From Mycobacterium sp. NAZ190054 (lineage in GTDB: Bacteria > Actinomycetota > Actinomycetes > Mycobacteriales > Mycobacteriaceae): DNA of 43,550 bases. The notes beneath the pieces are model-generated. The model saw nothing but the letters and a program-made list of their open reading frames with translations. It was not told the DNA's origin and ran no database searches. The DNA is taken from NCBI RefSeq assembly GCF_001545925.1, contig NZ_LMVQ01000068.1:1-43550 (forward strand), read 5' to 3'. This document shows positions 41,452-43,550 of this stretch, piece by piece. Each line of letters starts with the position of its first letter. Positions within the stretch are counted from its first letter, which is position 1. The translations under genes were made by a program, and so were the position numbers.

Positions 41452-42279
41452 TCACGACGGTGACTGCGTGCGCAGCGCGTTCCTCCAGTTCTCGAGGATC
41501 TCGATGAGGGTGCGCGATGTCAGCTCTGGAGCGTCCCAGGTGACGATGTGCCCTGCGCCCGGGATGACGTACTCGGCGGCACCTTCCGCAGCGGCCCAAC
41601 GGGGCATCGCGGTGGCGATGTTGCCGGTGCGGTCCTCGGCGCCGCGTATGAGCGCGAGCGGCACCGGGAAGCGATGACGTGGATCGGGATCGACGAACGA
41701 CACTGTCGCCCGCCACACGTCCAGGAACCTCGACTTCGGCATCCGAGCAAAAAGAGCCTCCGTCCGGGCGACCGCGTCCGGCGTCACCGCCGAGGCACGC
41801 GCCATCAGGCGGGGTAGCCGCCCCGCCGGGATCAGAGACAGGGCGGGAGCGGCAATTCGGAGCGCGAATCGTTCGAGTGCCGACAGCGGGCCGGTGTTCC
41901 AGGTCGAGTCGAGAACGACCACGGCGCCGACGCGGTCCGGGTGCTCTCGCGCGAAGGCCTGCACGAGATTCCCGCCCAGCGAATGACCCACCAGCACCGG
42001 CGCGGTGGCATCGCACTCGACGAGCAGCGCATCAAGGTCCGCGAGCGCGTCCGACGCGGCGAACCGCACCCCGTCCGCGAGCCACGACTGCCCGTGCCCC
42101 CGGAGATCCCACACGATGACACGGAAGCCCTGGCGGACAAGATCGGCAGCCTGCGCGTCGAACATCGAATGATCGACGCCCGCACCGTGGGTCAGAACCA
42201 CCGGCACGCCATCGCTGTCCGAATCGGCGAAGGCGATTGCGGCGTTCGGCCGCGCAACGCGACGATCCAGATTCACCAT
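41452..42279 (-). CDS. Alpha/beta hydrolase
   Basis: Serine hydrolase of the alpha/beta fold, 275 residues. Visible are the oxyanion-hole HGAG at 31-34, nucleophile S100 in GHSLGG, the acid in LIRGAEDRTG and the histidine in PGAGHIVTWD. Substrate unknown. Convergent with the acyl-CoA ligase gene (28-bp gap). ATG 42279 appears leaderless: a good promoter lies directly upstream. Confidence 0.92.
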   Translation of the reverse strand: MVNLDRRVARPNAAIAFADSDSDGVPVVLTHGAGVDHSMFDAQAADLVRQGFRVIVWDLRGHGQSWLADGVRFAASDALADLDALLVECDATAPVLVGHSLGGNLVQAFAREHPDRVGAVVVLDSTWNTGPLSALERFALRIAAPALSLIPAGRLPRLMARASAVTPDAVARTEALFARMPKSRFLDVWRATVSFVDPDPRHRFPVPLALIRGAEDRTGNIATAMPRWAAAEGAAEYVIPGAGHIVTWDAPELTSRTLIEILENWRNALRTQSPS

Positions 42280-42285
42280 TCTGTG

Positions 42286-42314
42286 AAAATAGATCGGTTG
42301 CGCTCAGTCCACAA
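42286..42314 (-). promoter_or_regulatory. Leaderless promoter of the alpha/beta hydrolase gene
   Basis: Minus-strand TTGTGG (42314-42309), a 17-bp spacer and TATTTT (42291-42286), six bases before the ATG, give a strong SigA-like promoter with transcription starting at the start codon. Confidence 0.6.
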
Positions 42315-42373
42315 AGCGGCTCAACCCGTCCCGCGTCGTCGACAACCTTCTGGCCGGCGACACTCAGGCGCCC

Positions 42374-43381
42374 CTACAGGCGCCAGAGCTGGTTCCTGCC
42401 ACGCCTTTTCGCTTCATAGAGCGCCTTGTCGGCGCGGGCGACGGTGTCGCTCAACGTGTCCGGGGGTGTGTGGACGGTGTAACCGATCGAGCAGGTCTGA
42501 CCGAAGGGCACACAGTGGCGCAGCCGGTGCAGGATCTTCTCGGCCTCCTCGGGCGTGGCGTCGGGCAGCGCGACGATGAATTCCTCACCGCCCCAGCGCG
42601 CGAAGATGTCACCGCTGCGGATGGACGCCGTCGCCGCGGTCGCGAAGTGCTGCAGCAGCGCGTCCCCGACGGTGTGCCCGCGGGAGTCGTTGAACGCCTT
42701 GAAGTTGTCCAGATCGATGACCGCCACCGTCATCGGCGCGTCGCCGATGACGGTGATCTTCGCCGCGACCTGCGCGTCCCACGCACGCCGGTTGAGCGCG
42801 CCGGTCAACGGGTCGGTGGAGGCCGAGTGTTTGAGCGCGGCGTGCGCCGCCGCGATCGCGGACACATCGCGCAGCTCCAGTTGCACGCTGTACTCGCCGG
42901 CATGATCGATCACCGTGCAGTTGAACTCCACTGCGAGTTCGGTGCCGTCCATGCGCAGCAGTGCACCGCGCTGGGCGCGCGCCAGGCTTCCGCCGGAGGT
43001 GATCTCATCCAGCATGGCCTGTGCGGCCGAGCGGAGGCGGTCCGGCACGAAGTCCAGCCCGGGTAGTGACGTGATCTGTTCGGCGGACTCCGCGCCGAGC
43101 AACGTGACCGCCTCCCCGTTGACGTAGGAGAGCCTGCCGTCGACGTCGATGACGACGACCGCGGCGGGTGACTGCTCGACCAGGGCCCGCCACCGCTGCT
43201 CGGCCGCCGCGTGCGCGGCACGCGCCGTGGCCAGCTCGGTCACGTCCATCGACACCCCGCCGGTGCCGACGACGTCCCCGCCGTCGTCGAACAACGGGAA
43301 CTTCGTCGAGCGGTAGATGTGCGTCGAGCTGTCCGGATGCACGACCTCCTCGGTGAACACCCGCCACTCCCGGCTGGCCAT
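42374..43381 (-). CDS. PAS-PAS-GGDEF diguanylate cyclase, N-terminus disrupted
   Basis: Cyclic-di-GMP synthase. From ATG 43381 there are 335 residues: the end of a PAS domain (1-50; FTEEVVHPDSSTHIYRSTKF), a second PAS domain (about 62-178; LVEQSPAAVVVIDVDGRLSYVN), and a GGDEF domain (about 188-335) with active-site GGEEF at 264-268. The inhibitory I-site R255-SGD lies five residues before it. The ATG lies inside the first PAS domain, whose similarity continues upstream in frame to a TAA at 43495-43493. The true start is therefore further right, behind a probable frameshift. Confidence 0.85.
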   Translation of the reverse strand: MASREWRVFTEEVVHPDSSTHIYRSTKFPLFDDGGDVVGTGGVSMDVTELATARAAHAAAEQRWRALVEQSPAAVVVIDVDGRLSYVNGEAVTLLGAESAEQITSLPGLDFVPDRLRSAAQAMLDEITSGGSLARAQRGALLRMDGTELAVEFNCTVIDHAGEYSVQLELRDVSAIAAAHAALKHSASTDPLTGALNRRAWDAQVAAKITVIGDAPMTVAVIDLDNFKAFNDSRGHTVGDALLQHFATAATASIRSGDIFARWGGEEFIVALPDATPEEAEKILHRLRHCVPFGQTCSIGYTVHTPPDTLSDTVARADKALYEAKRRGRNQLWRL

Positions 43382-43550
43382 GATCTGCAGATCGTTGCGG
43401 CGGTAGTGATCGGCGATCGCGGCGTCGAAGTTGCGTTGACGACCGTCGAGGACACCAAGTATGCCCGCCAGTTCCGTTGCCGCGCGGCATCGTTACAGGA
43501 CGCTCTCGGTTGTGACCTGACGGCGCTGATGTCGATGGGGCTGGCAGCGG
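43382..43550 (-). other. Upstream part of the PAS-GGDEF gene, probable frameshift
   Basis: In the frame of the gene, codons up to 43492 still look like PAS sequence (ATELAGIL, DAAIADHYRRND), then TAA follows. In the neighbouring frame upstream the reading is SCNDAAR. Joining the two with one inserted base near the CGCGCGG run at about 43480 gives CNDAAR-x-ATELAGI, a natural PAS segment. A one-base deletion, real or a sequence error, is the likely cause. Confidence 0.45.

Noticed and set aside
43382-43550. Open plus-strand frame running off the right edge
   Set aside because: It reads antisense to PAS-like sequence on the minus strand and has no recognisable start or motif, so I treat it as a shadow.

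Overview
The window is a piece of a high-GC actinobacterial chromosome, almost certainly a mycobacterium and most like the rapid growers (Mycolicibacterium). Two things support this. Many proteins carry recognisable mycobacterial signatures: HupB with a long PAKK-repeat tail, LppZ, Cfp6, MutT1 as a Nudix plus histidine-phosphatase fusion, FbiD/CofC, and 528-residue SerA with an ACT domain. The gene order also follows, from memory and without a database search, the M. tuberculosis Rv2974c-Rv3014c block: DhaL/DAK, ung, thiL, DUF3515, ddlA, gpsA, fbiD, ppk1, mutT1, hupB, leuDC, iclR, gltX, Fah, MFS, leuB, serA, Rv2997-like, ilvCNB, cfp6, doxX, lppZ, gatB, pfkA, gatA, gatC, ACT, ligA.

Layout. 1-3500: a damaged DhaL-domain gene at the left edge, rpmB, a small lipoprotein, ung-thiL, and a stand-alone Lrp ligand domain. 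3.5-8 kb: DUF3515 protein, D-Ala-D-Ala ligase, a cystathionine-lyase-type enzyme, GpsA and, divergent, FbiD (coenzyme F420 synthesis). 8-12 kb: Ppk1, MutT1 and HupB, with a strong shared terminator between mutT1 and hupB. 12-23 kb: leucine and serine synthesis (leuCD, leuB, serA) with an IclR regulator divergent from leuCD, two tRNA genes (Glu-CUC, Gln-CUG) downstream of gltX, a Fah-family enzyme and an MFS transporter, then an Rv2997-like oxidoreductase and WrbA. 23.6-28 kb: the ilvB-ilvN-ilvC operon, preceded by a Leu/Val/Ile-rich leader peptide and an attenuator. 28-37 kb: Cfp6, DoxX protein, LppZ, a PrrB-like histidine kinase joined directly to gatB, then pfkA, gatA and gatC. 37-43.5 kb: ACT protein, LigA, MmcQ/YjbR protein overlapping an acyl-CoA ligase, an alpha/beta hydrolase, and a PAS-PAS-GGDEF protein that appears frameshifted at the right edge.

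How the genes work together. The window holds most of branched-chain amino-acid synthesis (ilvBNC, leuCD, leuB) and two visible control devices. One is ribosome-mediated attenuation ahead of ilvB. The other is a 41-bp operator present twice, once between leuC and iclR and once between the Fah gene and the MFS gene. It also holds the parts of the indirect Gln-tRNA pathway: GltX, tRNA-Gln, and all three subunits of the GatCAB amidotransferase.

Most of the window is ordinary, conserved chromosome. No prophage, insertion sequence, CRISPR array or secondary-metabolite cluster is visible. The observations most worth a second look are regulatory or structural: the paired operators, the ilv leader, a duplicated micro-ORF between ilvB and ilvN, two long perfect or near-perfect hairpins, an orphan PrrB-like kinase, and disrupted genes at both window edges, which may be assembly artefacts.
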